Shown: piece by piece, positions 35,101-45,621 of the stretch | Position numbering within the stretch: the first letter of the stretch is position 1 | Layout: each line of letters opens with the position of its first letter | Assembly: GCA_964017045.1 (NCBI GenBank) | Contig: OZ024804.1 | Coordinates: 23,297,549-23,361,548, forward strand | Direction of reading: 5' to 3' | DNA: 64,000 bases | DNA from: Omphiscola glabra | Lineage: Eukaryota; Mollusca; Gastropoda; Lymnaeidae | Translations under genes and position numbers: made by a program | The notes under the pieces: model-generated | What the model saw: the letters and a program-made list of their open reading frames with translations, nothing else | Databases searched by the model: none | What the model was told of the DNA's origin: nothing

Positions 35101-36556
35101 CTGCTGTGACCAGCCCCCGCTTTTACCAGCCCCCGCTGTGACCAGCCCCCGCTGTGACCAGCACCTGCTGTGACCAGCCCCCGCTTTGACCAGCACCCGC
35201 TGTGACCAGCACCCGCTGTGACCAGCACCCGCTGTGACCAGCACCCGCTGTGACCAGCCCCCGTTGTGACCAGCCCCCGCTTTGACCAGCACCCGCTGTG
35301 ACCAGCCCCCGCTGTGACCAGCCCCCGTTGTGACCAGCACCCGTTGTGACCAGCACCCGTTGTTACCAGCACCCACTGTGACCAGCCCCCGCTGTGACCA
35401 GCTCACGTTGTGACCAGCCCCAGATGTGACCAGCCCCCGTTGTGTCCAGCACCCGTTGAGACCAGCCCCCGCTGTGACCAGCCCCCGCTGTGACCAGCCC
35501 CCGCTCTGTCCAGCCCCCGCTGTGACCAGCCCCCGCTGTGACCAGCACCCGTTGTGACCAGTCCTCGCTGTGACCAGCCCCAGCTGTGACCAGCCCCCGC
35601 TGTGACCAGCCCCCGTTGTGACCAGCCTCCGTTGTGACCAGCCCCCGTAGTGACCAGCACCCGTTGTGACCAGCCCCCGCTGTGACCAGCCCCCGCTGTG
35701 ACCAGCCCCCGTTGTGACCAGCCTCCGTTGTGACCAGCCCCCGTTGTGACCAGCACCCGTGACCAGCCCCGCTGTGACCAGCCCCCGCTGTGACCAGCCC
35801 CCGCTGTGACCAGCCCTCGTTGTGACCATCCCCCGTTGTGACCAGAACCCGTTGTAACCAGCCCCCGTTGTGACCAGCCCCAGCTGTGACCAGCCCCCGT
35901 TGTGACCAGCCCCCGCTGTGACCAGCCCCCGCTGTGACCAGCCCCCGTTGTGACCAGCCCCCGCTGTGACCAGCACCCGCTGTGACCAGCCCCCGCTTTG
36001 ACCAGCCCCCGCTGTGACCAGCCCCCGCTGTGACCATCCCCCGCTGTGACCAGCACCCGCTGTGACCAGCACCCACTGTGACCAGCACCCGCAGTGACCA
36101 GCCCCCGCTGTGAACAGCCCCCGTTGTAACCAGCCCAGATGTGACCAGCCCCCGCTGTGACCAGCACCCGTTGTGACCAGCCCCCGCTGTGACCAGCCCC
36201 AGTTGTGATCAGCTTTCCGCTGTGACCAGCCCCCGCTGTGACCAGCCCCCGCTGTGACCAGCCCCCGCTGTGACCAACCCCCGTTGTGACCAGCCCCCGC
36301 TTTGACCAGCACCAGCTGTGACCAGCCCCCGCTGTGACCAGCCCCCGTTGTGACCAGCACCCGTTGTGACCAGCACCCGTTGTGACCAGCACCCACTGTG
36401 ACCAGCCCCCGCTGTGACCAGCTCCCGTTGTGACCAGCCCCATATGTGACCAGCCCCCATTGTGTCCAGCACCCGTTGTGACCAGCCCCCGCTGTGACCA
36501 GCACCCGTTGTGACCAGCACCCGTTGTGACCAGCACCCGTTGTGACCAGCACCCTA
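26165..36556. repeat. 16-bp GC-rich satellite, about 650 copies (10.4 kb)
   Basis: Head-to-tail GACCAGCCCCCGCTGT with common variants at the CCCCC and GCTGT positions (CACCCG, CCCTG, CCCAG, GTTGT, GCTTT, GATGT). Occasional 15- or 17-bp units (CAGCCCCGCTG, GCCCCCCGC) shift the register. Since 16 is not a multiple of three, the minus strand cycles through all frames. The consensus has no stop there, giving false frames of up to 1171 codons (GWSQRGLVTAGAGHS). The plus strand meets TGA every 48 bases in each frame. Variant combinations recur at distances of about 1.5 and 3.86 kb, showing block duplication. No gene is called here. Confidence 0.97.
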
Positions 36557-37207
36557 TGTGCGGAAAACTGTTTTCTTACGTAGGTCTAAATGTACAGATG
36601 ACACGTCAACTTCCGGTTTCTTGGCATTACAGATAAACAGTTTATTTGCCAGAGCCGCTAACACAATGGTATACAGCGTACTATTGTAGGTGAACATACT
36701 GGTGTTACTCTGGTGTGTAGCAGTCTGAGAGCACACTGGCAGGTATAGAGTTAGCCTAAGCCTAAGCTTAAAGTGATGCAGGAAGCGGTAATAAAGCTGG
36801 CGCCGAATGTCAACATGATGAAGGCAAGCTCCGAAATCGCTTGATTAATTTACAATAATGATTATAGTCGCTTTAGGCCTGTGTTGTCATCGGGAACGAG
36901 TCTTTTTTGCCGAGATTCAGTTTGACAGGCGGACGGGAAGTGGCTCAAAAAGCCATCCGAAGAATTTTGCCATGCATGCAGCAATAAGGAAACCCATGAA
37001 CAAAAGCGGAGTCAATATAAAGGATATAAACATAAAGATGCGATGGTGCAAACTGTTCAAACGAATACGACCAAAAAATCCTTTTCAATTCCTCATAATA
37101 GAACTCTGATGCAAGTCTTACGTAAAGCCTGTATTTTTAAAAAGCTTTAAGTTAAGTAAACCAGCTTTGAGTTTTAGGAAGCATTTCCCTAATAAAAAAA
37201 AATTTCA
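36557..37207. other. Unique DNA after the satellite
   Basis: No gene is supported. Short frames at 36554-36736 (minus) and 36858-37109 (plus) lack recognisable features. Confidence 0.4.
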
Positions 37208-37345
37208 TAGACTGACCATACGGGTCGTACACTGATCATCAATTCGTAGACTGACCATACAGGTTTAGACTGACTATTCAGGTCGTAGAATTAGAATGAG
37301 CATGCAGGTCGTAGAATGACCACACTGACCACATAGTTCGGGCTA
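37208..37345. repeat. Degenerate 20-bp repeat (CGTAGACTGACCATACAGG)
   Basis: About six imperfect units built on GTAGACTGACCATAC. Confidence 0.7.
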
Positions 37346-38499
37346 GAATTGACAATCCAGACTTACCTTCCAAACTTTTGTTTGGATATTATTGATCTGT
37401 TTAACCTCACGCCCTACGGCAGAATAAGGAAGTTACTCTTTTCTCACTTAAAACATTAATGTATGATAGTTAATAAGATTATGATTAAAAACCTCTTCCG
37501 ATGCCAGACTGGGCTATTTTCTAGCAATTCTATACTTTTATTTTATTTTTTAAATAGTCTCCTTGAAGGTTTCCAAACAACTTTCCTGCAGAAGGTTTAA
37601 AATAGTTCAAAAATAAAATTTTAAAACTATTAGAAAACGAAATGGTATCTGATGACCACTGTGTACTCATGTTTATTTTATTATCTTTACTTGTTTTGGT
37701 TTGGGGAAGGGGGAGTTCGCCGAAGAAAGCTTTTGGCCGATACACTCTTTTTTTTTGTGCTGGCTTTTCTTTTCTAGCTCTCTACTTTAGTAAGTTCGTT
37801 TTTAGTTCTTGTGCAACTTGGCCTCTGTCTCCTTTGCATTGCTGATTAAAGCATAAGTTTCATACTGTGCTAAACTAAGTTAGAAATTTTACTTTAAATA
37901 TATGATTTCCTTTTTTCGTCCTTAAAGTAATACAGCAAGAAGTCACACTACGATAGATTTACATTTGTTCAATTATTTCAAAAGGAAACGAGCTACCTTT
38001 TCTATCTCAAATACTGTGGCACAAAACTGTTCAATGGGCGATTGTGAATGATGGAGGCACGCTTTACAAATATTCGGTAACTAAATCATAAAAAGGAAGG
38101 TCAGGGATGAATGCATTCAATCAAATTGAATCGGTGAATCTGGCACGCAGATAGATCGATATCCGATTAAACATAAAGTATGTTACATTCTCTTCACTAT
38201 AAAAAAAATCAATACATGTCAACCACTTGTTAAACACTTTCTATTATCAAATCAATACACAGTCAACCAATGTTTAAACACTTTCCATTATCAAATCAAT
38301 ACACAGTCAACAAGTCAAATATCTGTGAAACTTTTTGTCTCATCCATTCAGTACAAAGCGTACATATCTAATTTGGTCAAATGTATCTCAAATATTGTGC
38401 CTTGATAAGATAAGAAGTGTGCCGCCGAACATGTAACTGTACTGGAGATATAAGATAAATAATTAAAATGGGTTTATATTTTTTTTTTAAAAATGCCTC
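37346..38499. other. AT-rich DNA, no gene recognised
   Basis: It contains two or three loose repeats of AAATCAATACACAGTCAAC near 38205-38310. A hydrophobic 67-codon frame at 37642-37845 is not supported. Confidence 0.4.
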
Positions 38500-39030
38500 T
38501 CTCACAAAATCTCACTAATACAACCTCTTTAATACAACCTCATTAATACAATCTCACTAATACAATCTCACTGAAACAACCTCACTCAAACAATTTCGCT
38601 AACACAACCTCAACCTGCTGCTGGCATCCGTCCGTCACAAGGTGACGATGGTATGGAATTTGCGGGAAGAATATCCACAAGGATGGGCTTTGAGCTCCAG
38701 ACCATCAACTTGAGATTTGTTCAGTTTAGACCACTCGGCCACCCAGCACCACAACCTCAACCACAGCTTTACTAATCTATCTAACTTTGTCACCCACACA
38801 GCTTCACTAACACAACCTCAATTACACAACCTCACACCTCACTCACACGACCTCACTTACACAACCTCACCCACAAAACCTCACTAGCACGACCTCACTT
38901 ACACAACCTCACCCACAAAACCTCACTCACACAACCTCAATTACACAACCTCACTCACAAAACATCAGGCAACTTCACCCATGCAACCTCCGTCACAGAA
39001 CCTCACTCACACAACCGATCACACCATAAT
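38500..39030. repeat. CTCACTAATACAACCT / ACACAACCTCACTC arrays around a SINE
   Basis: Short irregular units (CACTAATACAACCT at 38510-38610, ACACAACCTCACTCA at 38800-39020) flank the SINE at 38626-38755. The element probably inserted into an existing array. Confidence 0.8.
38626..38755 (-). mobile_element. tRNA-derived SINE
   Basis: The minus-strand start GGTGCTGGGTGGCCGAGTGG contains an A-box (TGGCCGAGTGG, 38731-38741) fitting TRGCNNAGYNGG. It is followed by GTCTAAACTGA and a GGTCTGGAGCTC segment where a B-box would lie. It resembles the 5' half of a Leu- or Ser-type tRNA. The body beyond is unassigned. Confidence 0.6.
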
Positions 39031-40054
39031 CATCACAATGTAAGCATTATATTAGGCTCTTTTTACCTTATTGGATTAACAAATATATAGATTCTAATAT
39101 TTGAAGTTGATGTGCTAAGAAATGATTTCAGAACAATTAAGTTTCCCTGTATTCTAGTCGTTTGCCCCGCAGTAATGAGTAAAGGAACAACATCGCTGTC
39201 TTCATTCGATCTGGAACCCACAGTAAATTATGAGTTTATGAAAACACATGAGGCATATTATCTAACTGAACTCAGCTAAACAAATCTACGAATAAGAAAT
39301 ATTCTTTAATAGAAAAACCTAGAACTATGGTGTTAGCAACAAATTAAAGTCATGTGTAAGATAAAAATCAAACCCAGTTTTGCCAATACTCCATGTCGAT
39401 GTTGTTATCGATAAGTCTCCAATAATAACTATAGCCGAGAGCATCCGTGTACTATAAACAATCATGATTGATGTGCCACCGATAAAATCAATGATGACGC
39501 TTCATCCTATTCATTGGCAATGTTGTCATGTCACAGCCCTTGGATCCAGATTCTCTTTGGTGCCAAATCAACCGCGAACACGGGTGCTTTTGGGCGTAGA
39601 CCGAGGTCGTGTCTCGCTCGAAAGGTTTTGATGAAACGTTTGGCCGTGTGAACTATTGGTACTCTCTTTTTTTTATGGGCTCATGGCACTTTCACCAATA
39701 TCTGGACAACCCAGGTGTTACCGATACACACTGAGAATAGTATTAAATATTCTTTTGTTGATCATGTGAAAGATATATTTTTGGGAGGTAAATCTAACTA
39801 TGCCACAAAAACTTGCTTTTAGAAAACTATTGAAATTTTATTCCATATTTTCTTCTTTTTAAGTAATTTAAGAGCTCCTGTGTTTTCTTTCAAACCACTG
39901 CTTACCATTTTTAGTACATCTAATGTGATCGTTTTTTTTTTCTTCCCTTTTTTTATGTGACGATGATGTCAATCGCAGGACGAAATCCACAAAATGTGAG
40001 TCACATGTGAGATTATTCTTCTAGGATTGAGCTGGTTCCCTACAGCAAATCGCC
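39031..40054. other. AT-rich intergenic DNA
   Basis: No gene or clear repeat was seen. Confidence 0.4.
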
Positions 40055-40326
40055 TCTCTCCATGCCGCTGGATAACCCAATGGAGAATCATGTGGATGTT
40101 ACTGCTTGGCACCAGTGGCGTCGCAGGAGTTGTCGGAATGTTTCATTGGTTATCCACCTACCGGACACCATCTCCGGGTTTGAATTCAGTTTCCTTCTCT
40201 TATCCAAGTCTAACGAATCCCATTCAACCGGGATGCTGGTGATGTTATTGCTTGACTGGGCTTTGGTGGGGATTGAACTTCAGACCATGAACTTGATCTT
40301 GGCTCAGTTTAGACCACTCAGCCAAA
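40055..40326 (-). mobile_element. tRNA-derived SINE, related to 38626-38755
   Basis: The minus strand begins TTGGCTGAGTGGTCTAAACT, with the A-box complement at 40314-40324 and AAGTTCAATCC at 40270-40280 approximating a B-box. The word TCAGTTTAGACCACTC is shared with the other copy. The rest (CACCAGTGGCGTCGCAGG, GGTTATCCACC) is SINE body or flanking DNA. Confidence 0.6.
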
Positions 40327-40534
40327 TAAATATTGGGAGATTTTTTCCCCTGTTTTGACTTCAAGATTTTTCATCTTAAAATTCAAATATTATTCTAAAC
40401 CAATGGCAGGAGTTTTAGCGCGAGTTAGTGTGACTCTTTGTGCGGATGTAACAATGTAAACATTAAAAGACAGCGATGTAACATAAGTAAATCTGTATAT
40501 TATAAATATCGAAGCATTTGTAAACTATGTTACA

Positions 40535-41300
40535 TGCTCAGAACTGTGTGACAGGAGAACGTGACTTGCTGAGAACTGTGTGACAGGAGAACGTGACTTG
40601 CTGAGAACTGTGTTACAGACCAAGAGAAAAGGCTGAGAAATGTAAGAACTGTGCGACAGATCGAAGGGAATTGTTGAGAACAGTACTGTTTGGCAGGCCG
40701 GAGGCGGCATGTTGAGAACTGTCTGACAGAAAATCGTGACTGGCTGAGAACTGTGTGACAGGACAATGTAACTGGCTGAGAACTGTGTGACATGACAGTG
40801 TGACTGGCTGAGAACTGTGACATAAAATCGTGACTGGCTGAGAACTGTGTGGCAGGACAATGTGACTGGCTGAGAACTGTGTGACAGGAAAACGTGACTG
40901 ACTGAGAACTGTGTGACAGGAACACGTGACTTGCTGAGAACTGTGAGACAGAACAATGTGACTGGCTGAGAACTGTGTGACAGGACAATGTGACTGGCTG
41001 AGAACTGTGTGACAGGACAATGTGAATAGCTGAGAACTGTGTGACAGGACAATGTGACTGGCTGAGAACTGTGTGACAGGACAATGTGACTGGCTGAGAA
41101 CTGTGTGACAGGACAATGTGACTGGCTGAGAACTGTGACAGGACAATGTGACTGGCTGAGAACTGTGTGACAGGACAATGTGACAGGCTGAGAACTGTGT
41201 GACATAAAATCGTGACTGTCTGAGAACTGTGTGACAGGACAATGTGACCGGCTGAGAACTGTGTGACAGTAACACGTGACTGGCTGAGAAGTGTGCGATC
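40535..41300. repeat. 32-bp minisatellite, about 23 copies
   Basis: The unit is GACTGGCTGAGAACTGTGTG followed by ACAGGACAATGT. End units are more diverged and central ones (40930-41180) more uniform. The 32-bp period rotates the frame, leaving the minus strand open in three frames (SHSSQPVTLSCHTVLSQ), which is a repeat artefact. Confidence 0.94.
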
Positions 41301-41639
41301 AGACAACGCTTCGTTAAGCATTGCCAATGTAGGAGACAATTGATTTAACGGGTTTTAACTATTTCTTTTATTGAAATCAGTTGCAACAATTTTCCAGTTA
41401 GTTAGTGCCGTAATATTCAAGACCATTTAGTACATTGTAGAGAATGTAGACACATTGATACAAAACATTATGGTTTTGTTTGAATTTTAAAAATACAACT
41501 TACAGACGTGTTAGCAAATTAGCCTTAAAAGTGACAGTGAGAGTTAACATTGTCATCCCATTCTTTTATCCTGATAATCAAATGATCTTTGGACTTGACC
41601 AATGAATAAATTCCTCTAGGGCTAATACTCATTTTTGTA

Positions 41640-42195
41640 TACCTAATCCCTCCTGGAATGGATCCATTTCTAACTAATCCATCTAACAGTGGATCCAGAA
41701 CTTCCTAATGACTCCTACAGTGGATGACGTTTTACCAAATCCCTCCTATAGAGGATCCAGTTCTACCTAGTTGCTCCTAGAGAGGATACAATTCTACCTA
41801 GTCCTTCATACAGTAGGTAAAGTTCTATCTAATCCCCCCTAGCGTGGATGAAGTTCTACCTAATCCCTCCTAGCGTGGATGAAGTTCTATCTAATCCCTC
41901 CTAGCGTGGATGAAGCTCTACCTAATACCTCTTACACTGGATGAAGTACCAACTAATTTTCCCTACTAATGATCCATTTCTACCGAATTCGGGTTACACC
42001 GGATGAAGTTCTAACTACATGAAGTTCTATCTAATCCCTCCAACATTGGATCAAGTCCTACCTCATCCCTCCTTTAGAGGATGAAGTTCTACCTAATCCC
42101 TCTTAACGTGGATCAAGTTCTACTGAATCCGTCCTACCGTTGATGAAGTTCTACATAATCCCTACTACAGAGGATGAAGTTCTGCCTAATCCCAA
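41640..42195. repeat. About 31-bp degenerate repeat, about 17 copies
   Basis: Units of GGATGAAGTTCTACCTAATC followed by CCTCCTA, with many substitutions. Confidence 0.88.
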
Positions 42196-42539
42196 CTACA
42201 AATCTTTCCCAAAAGCATCCAGTTAAGAAATATGAAGTACAAGCATTCTTCCATTCGTTGATCAACACACCAAACGCTCCAAACAAAACACTGCATGTAT
42301 CTAACGCCAATGTTACAGCTCAGTGCATTGGGTAGTATCTGATAAGCATCAAGATGGCTGCCTTAGAAATTTTTGTGTATTGAATTTGATGACAAAAAAA
42401 ACAGGAAAGCGTTTCTGTCATTATTGTTTTAATTATAACAAATTCAATTCAGGACACTAGGTTCTGTCTTGAGAACGAGACTACGCCTTACAGGCATGTA
42501 TAGGCTCGTGCTCTTGATCACATGCAATTTTAATTGGTG
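42196..42539. other. Short unique stretch with one isolated 44-bp repeat unit
   Basis: CAGCTCAGTGCATTGGGTAG at 42316 belongs to the 44-bp array that resumes at 43101. The LINE fragment between them may have split that array. Confidence 0.5.
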
Positions 42540-43098
42540 AAGCTCTGTTAAAATTGCCACCATCTTTGTTGATCGGACGATGATATACACACGTGATCGC
42601 CTATTTTCAATGAATGCAAAGCATACGCACTTGACCGCTGACCTCGTATGTCGCCTGAAGGAACTGTCCATTGATCGAGGCCTGCCCCGGAAGCGTATCC
42701 ATCGTGGTGGTTGACGGAAAATAGAAATAAAACAACTTGGCACTCCTTCTTCGTCAAGGCTTACTTTACGCTATTCTGACCCAGCCAAACTCATTCGCAT
42801 TAACACCTCTCCACCTTCCGGCAGATTGACACTATGTTTATGCAGGAGACTTGTTTTCGATAGACAAGTGATGAATGGAAGTGCACCGATCTCGCTCCAC
42901 CTGGTTATTCTGCCCGGTCATTTCCTCGTCCATCTCGTGGTGGTGGCCTTGCTGTCATCTTCAAGGACACTTTGTGCCGTTATCTAGCCTTTGTCATCAT
43001 GATCATGTTTACTAAATTATATGTACAGCGTGGTGAGCCCAGCCCTAGGTTGGGGTACTACGCTTTATAAAACTTCGTATAATAATAATAATAATAAT
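42540..43098 (+). mobile_element. LINE remnant: endonuclease start fused to 3' end
   Basis: The plus strand reads TRDRLFSMNAKHTHL, a GLPRKRIHRGG basic stretch and, after frameshifts, an endonuclease piece DEWKCTDLAPPGYSARSF then PRPSRGGGLAVIFKDTL. From about 43015 it jumps to a hairpin-forming 3' end (TACAGCGTGG ... CTACGCTTTATAAAA) and an (ATA)n tail at 43080-43098. Nearly all of the reverse transcriptase is missing. A L2/CR1-type origin is likely. Confidence 0.65.
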
Positions 43099-43100
43099 AA

Positions 43101-43292
43101 GCAGCTACTAGTCTCAGCTCAGTGCATTGGGTAGTGTATGATAAGCAGCTACTAGTCTCAGCTCAGTGCATTGGGTAGTACCTGATAAGCAGCTACTAGT
43201 CTCAGCTAAGTGCATTGGGTGGTATCTGATAAGCAGCTACTAGTCTCAGCTCAGTGCATTGGGTGGTATCTGATAAGCAGCTACTAGTCTTC
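43101..43292. repeat. 44-bp repeat, 4.3 copies
   Basis: Units starting GCAGCTACTAGTCTCAGCTC at 43101, 43145, 43189 and 43233, with a partial one at 43277. Confidence 0.93.
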
Positions 43293-43869
43293 GGATTTCT
43301 GACAAACATACAAGGCATGTCTCATCTAAGATCTTATCAAGTTAGGATATTGCAGTAAAAGTAGTAGAAAGTGAAAGCTTTGTTCACACAGATAGAGACC
43401 TATGAGAAAAGCATTGAGAGACTAGCAATGTCTTTTAATTGTATTGGTAAAAAAACAAACTTTATTCAATTCTGTATACAGCATACTTGGAAAACAGTTG
43501 TTCTCTGCAAGTGCAAACAGTAGTTGTGTAAAATGAAATTATATAGTGTACAATAAAAAGCACTACTGTCATACTTCACAGTATTATTTCCTTTTTTTAG
43601 TAAAAATATACATATAAGATATCACGCTTGGAAAAATAATTGATTTTTCGCCATTACGGCGCCACTGAGACCACTACAGCTAGGTCCAGATACAGTTTTT
43701 TTTTAAATGTTTAATTAGTTGTTTTTGATTCTTTAAAAAGTTTGTCTGTTGTTATTGCTTCTATACAGACCTGGTCATTTATTCAGTGACCACCGAAAGC
43801 TTTCTTTAAATGCAGTTTGATGTATAGCATAGCAGGGTTTTTTTAATGGTGCAAAGAATGACTATGTGG
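43293..43869. other. AT-rich DNA with segment related to 57460-57520
   Basis: The end (about 43845-43869) matches 57495-57515 (GGTG.AAAGAATGA.TATGT). No gene is seen. Confidence 0.4.
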
Positions 43870-44450
43870 CAAAACAACAGATTTCTACATGACATAAACA
43901 TAGTATAACATGCATCAAGTGGCAGACCAACATATTTCTACATGACATAAACATAGTATAACATGCATCAAGTGGCAGACCAACATATTTCTATATGACA
44001 TAAACATAGTATAACATGCATCAAGTGGCAGACCAACATATTTCTATATGACATAAACATAGTATAACATGCATCAAGTGGCAGACCAACATATTTCTAC
44101 ATGACATAAACATAGTATAACATGCATCAAGTGGCAGACCAACATATTTCTATATGACATAAACATAGTATAACATGCATCAAGTGGCAGACCAACATAT
44201 TTCTATATGACATAAACATAGTATAACATGCATCAAGTGGCAGACCAAAATATTTCTATATGACATAAACATAGTATAACATGCATCAAGTGGCAGACCA
44301 ACATATTTCTATATGACATAAACATAGTATAACATGCATCAAGTGGCAGACCAACATATTTCTATATGACATAAACATAGTATAACATGCATCAAGTGGC
44401 AGACCAACATATTTCTACATGACATAAACACAGTATAACATGCAGCAAGA
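43870..44450. repeat. 53-bp minisatellite, 11 copies
   Basis: The unit contains ACATATTTCTATATGACATA and ACATGCATCAAGTGGCAGAC. Copies differ mainly at a TACATG/TATATG site. A single diverged unit lies at 57520-57570. Confidence 0.94.
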
Positions 44451-44804
44451 AGACAGAAGGTAAGTTGTAGATATGTAGCTAAATATAAGATAATTTTAAA
44501 ATGACCCAACAAAACAAATACCCGCCCGAAGCTGGGTAATATTGCCAGTAATTTCTTAACCCTTATACAAGTCTAAAAGACCAACAAGTGTTCGTAAGGT
44601 AAAATTTAAAACACTGAATAGTAAAGTCAATTAAATACTTCTGATTACATAATCCCAGGTTAATACTACTGATACACAGTGTTTCTGAATAAGGTATCTA
44701 AAATGCACATGGGAAAAAATGTGGTAAGTACTTATAGCCTTTGCCCTATAACAACCCTAAACTGTAAAAACTTTTACCTTTAAATGAGGCTGAATTAGTT
44801 GATA
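44451..44804. other. AT-rich DNA, no gene recognised
   Basis: No feature was seen. Confidence 0.4.
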
Positions 44805-45275
44805 GCATTAGATTATTTCATAATAGTTTGATGATTATTTCATATCAGTTTGATGATTATTTCATATCAGTTTGATGATTATTTCATACCAGTTTGATGA
44901 TTATTTAATACTAGTTTGATAGCACAAGATTATTTCATACCAGTTTGATAGCACAAGATTATTTCATACCAGTTTGATAGCACAAGATTATTTCATACCA
45001 GTTTGATAGCACAAGATTATTTCATACCAGTTTGATGATTTTTTCATACCAGTTTGATGATTATTTCATATCAGTTTCATGATTATTTCATACCAGTTTG
45101 ATGATTATTTCATACCAGTTTGATGATTATTTCATACCAGTTTGATGATTATTTCATATCAGTTTGATGATCATTTCATACCAGTTTGATGATTATTTAA
45201 TACTAGTTTGATAGCACAAGATTATTTCATACCAGTTTGATAGCACAAGATTATTTCATACCAGTTTGTTGATTT
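44805..45275. repeat. 22/29-bp alternating repeat
   Basis: Two unit types share ATTATTTCATACCAGTTTGAT; the longer one adds GCACAAG. Blocks of the long type (44925-45015 and 45205-45260) are separated by blocks of the short type, suggesting internal duplication. Confidence 0.92.
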
Positions 45276-45621
45276 TTTAAAGAAAATATTGTTTATTTAG
45301 AGCAAATAAATAGATTTCTTTTTGTTTTTTGGAATATCTAAAATTAATAAATTTTTTAACAGAGTAGTTTCTTAATAAAAGCTTCAGTACTCTAGCTAAA
45401 AATGAAACTAATACCATTTGATAACAGTAATAGAATATTTAATTTAAAAAAACTTAGTCTTATGTCACATGAAGTTGGCTTGCTGAAAATACCATAAAAC
45501 CTTGTTTAAAGACCCATACATTAGTTTTAAACAAAACAGACACATTTATGACCCATTATAATATAGGCCATTTTTTTATGCTGATGACCGTAAGGGAAAA
45601 GTCTTCAACTCAACACCGATG

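Noticed and set aside
26139..36552. Very long minus-strand open frames (up to 1171 codons) rich in GWSQRGLVTAGAGHS
   Set aside because: They arise because the 16-bp repeat contains no stop on the minus strand. All three frames are open at once and give the same peptide, with no signal, start context or non-repeat sequence.
38626..38755. A functional tRNA gene
   Set aside because: A-box is present, but no complete cloverleaf or proper B-box could be folded by eye; better explained as a SINE.
40525..41339. Three overlapping minus frames (SQPVTLSCHTV)
   Set aside because: Same peptide in three frames from a 32-bp repeat; not coding.
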